Assembly (NCBI GenBank): GCA_013288575.1
Contig: JABDBO010000008.1
Location: 1 to 26,007 of the forward strand
Direction: 5' to 3'
DNA: 26,007 nt
Source: Alphaproteobacteria bacterium
Lineage (GTDB): Bacteria; Pseudomonadota; Alphaproteobacteria; Rickettsiales; 21-14-0-20-44-7
In this document: positions 24,709-26,007 of the stretch, piece after piece
Position numbering within the stretch: the stretch's first letter is position 1
Layout of the letters: the number at the start of each line of letters is the position of its first letter
Made by a program: the position numbers and the translations under genes
The notes under the pieces: generated by a model
Told to the model about the DNA's origin: nothing
The model's input: only the letters and a program-made list of their open reading frames with translations
Database searches by the model: none

Positions 24709-25803
24709 TTAAGCCCCTAGCGAAACCTTATTCCCATATTGGCGGCTGATTTTGCCCGCCAGTTCCAACTCTAGCAATATTTCCGAAATTAGCGCTGCTG
24801 GCACTCCAGCCTGCTGAATAATTTCATCCACCGCAACCGGCGATGAACTTAATTTCGCAATTACCTGCTCGCGCAAGCTCTGAACTTCTTCTTCACTTAA
24901 AACTTCTATCACGTCATCACTTAAAAATTCTATTTCATCCTCAAACAAACGCGGCGTATTTTTTGGCGCATGCAGGTTATTCAGAATATCCTCTGCACTT
25001 TCCACCAATACTGCCCCGGTCTTAATTAAATGGTTAGTGCCCGAACAACGCGGATCAAGTGGCGAGCCCGGAATAGCAAAAACCTCCCGCCCCTCACGTA
25101 AAGCAAATTCTGCCGTTATCATAGAACCAGATTTCTTCGCCGCTTCCACAACCAAAACACCCTGCGAAATCCCCGCAATAATCCGGTTACGCTGCGGAAA
25201 GTGCCGCGCCAATGGCCGCACGCCAACTGGGCTTTCACTCAAAATAAGCCCGCTTTCGGCAATTTTATGGAACAATTTTTCATTCTCAGGCGGATAAACT
25301 TCCTCCAGCCCGCCCGCCACAACTGCAATTGTGCCGGTGCCAATAGACGCCTTATGAGCTTCCGCATCAATCCCTCGCGCGAGCCCTGAAACCACCACCA
25401 CACCCGCCTGCCCCAGTTCCGCAGAGAGTTTACGCGTAATAGCACAGCCATTTGCCGAAGCATTACGCGTGCCGACAACTCCAACCGATCTTTTCCCTAA
25501 TAGCGCCACATCGCCTAAATAAAACAAAACCGGTGGCGCATCATAAGTATTGGCAAGAATTTCTGGATAAGCCTCATCACTATGCAAAAGAATTTTTATT
25601 CCCAGTCTTTCAGCTGTCGCGATCTCTTTTTCCGCAGCTGCCAAATCACAAATTATGATTTTGCGCTTATGTTTTTCAGCAATTTCAGGCAGTGCCGCCA
25701 AAGCTTTAGCTGGCGAGCCAAAGCGCTTGATCAAGCCAAAATAAGTGCGCGGCCCCACATTTTCTGAACGAATTAAGCGGATGGCATTTAAAACATCATT
25801 CAT
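24709..25803 (-). CDS. dprA: DNA-processing protein DprA (Smf)
   Basis: DprA binds incoming single-stranded DNA and loads RecA during natural transformation; it is also widespread in bacteria not known to be transformable. The 364-residue protein has an N-terminal helical domain (about 1-75, IRLIRSENVGPRTYFGLIKR). The Rossmann-type core follows, with GVVGTRNASANG (about 108-119), VSGLARGIDAEAHKASI (138-154), the GGLEEVYPPEN loop and QRNRIIAGISQGVLVVEA (204-221). The C-terminal winged-helix (about 310-360, VDEIIQQAGVPAALISEILL) is complete, so the gene looks intact. dxs lies 30 bp upstream on the same strand. Confidence 0.97.
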   Translation of the reverse strand: MNDVLNAIRLIRSENVGPRTYFGLIKRFGSPAKALAALPEIAEKHKRKIIICDLAAAEKEIATAERLGIKILLHSDEAYPEILANTYDAPPVLFYLGDVALLGKRSVGVVGTRNASANGCAITRKLSAELGQAGVVVVSGLARGIDAEAHKASIGTGTIAVVAGGLEEVYPPENEKLFHKIAESGLILSESPVGVRPLARHFPQRNRIIAGISQGVLVVEAAKKSGSMITAEFALREGREVFAIPGSPLDPRCSGTNHLIKTGAVLVESAEDILNNLHAPKNTPRLFEDEIEFLSDDVIEVLSEEEVQSLREQVIAKLSSSPVAVDEIIQQAGVPAALISEILLELELAGKISRQYGNKVSLGA

Positions 25804-25833
25804 CCGAATAATTTACCAATTCGGTGTAACAAA

Positions 25834-26007
25834 TCAATTTATTCTTTTTTTCTTTGCCTGTTTAGCTGGCCGCAATCGCTCAATAATCTGCTCGGCATTT
25901 AAACCCGCTTCGGCATACATATTATGCGGCGTATCCTGATCGATAAATTCATCCGGCAGATGCAATGGAATAAATTCCATATTCTGCAGCAATTTTTCTT
26001 CGGCCAA
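25834..26007 (-). CDS. dxs: 1-deoxy-D-xylulose-5-phosphate synthase, C-terminal end only
   Basis: Only the last 57 residues lie in the window; the gene starts outside. The segment LPDEFIDQDTPHNMYAEAGL matches the C-terminal signature of DXS, the thiamine-diphosphate enzyme that joins pyruvate and glyceraldehyde 3-phosphate in the first step of the MEP isoprenoid pathway. It is followed by the short helix NAEQIIERL and a Lys-rich tail (AKQAKKKRIN). The stop is 30 bp before dprA, so the two may share a transcript. Confidence 0.9.
   Translation of the reverse strand: MAEEKLLQNMEFIPLHLPDEFIDQDTPHNMYAEAGLNAEQIIERLRPAKQAKKKRIN

Overview
The window looks like a piece of an AT-rich alphaproteobacterial chromosome. 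The evidence is alphaproteobacterial-type greA, carB, trpC, rlmB, dprA and dxs products and a bacterial str-S10 ribosomal protein cluster. Small palindromic elements and many orphan genes recall Rickettsiales/Holosporales-like or other AT-rich lineages. The order or genus cannot be fixed from sequence alone.

Layout. (1) Positions 1-3083 (minus): two overlapping genes behind a strong promoter. They encode proteins built from many diverged Cro/CI-type helix-turn-helix (HTH) modules in a long supra-repeat; the second runs off the window. The pair lies just beyond the 3' end of a tRNA-Tyr gene (3330-3415), so this may be an inserted island. (2) 3484-7322: rlmB, an overlapping pair of orphan genes, a TadD-like TPR lipoprotein gene coupled to trpC, a small conserved-looking orphan and a very small ORF. 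(3) 7461-10605: a ceramidase-like membrane protein, a GC-rich palindromic element, greA, an orphan gene that appears split by a frameshift, and a SemiSWEET-like transporter. (4) 10602-14617: carB and a dienelactone hydrolase. (5) 14649-24698: a strong promoter, then rpsL-rpsG-fusA-rpsJ-rplC-rplD-rplW-rplB-rpsS-rplV-rpsC-rplP-rpmC-rpsQ-rplN-rplX-rplE, closed by an intrinsic terminator. (6) 24709-26007 (minus): dprA and the 3' end of dxs.

The ribosomal cluster lacks tuf between fusA and rpsJ and ends after rplE, so the usual rpsN-rpsH-rplF continuation must lie elsewhere. Its spacers carry short direct repeats, often with a 7-bp period and often containing the ribosome binding site. A 121-bp palindrome sits between rpsQ and rplN.

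The most unusual content is the HTH supra-repeat pair at the left edge. Next are the heptad-like repeats in gene spacers, the two unrelated palindromic elements and the frame-split orphan gene. All functional calls come from reading the sequence by eye; no database search was possible.
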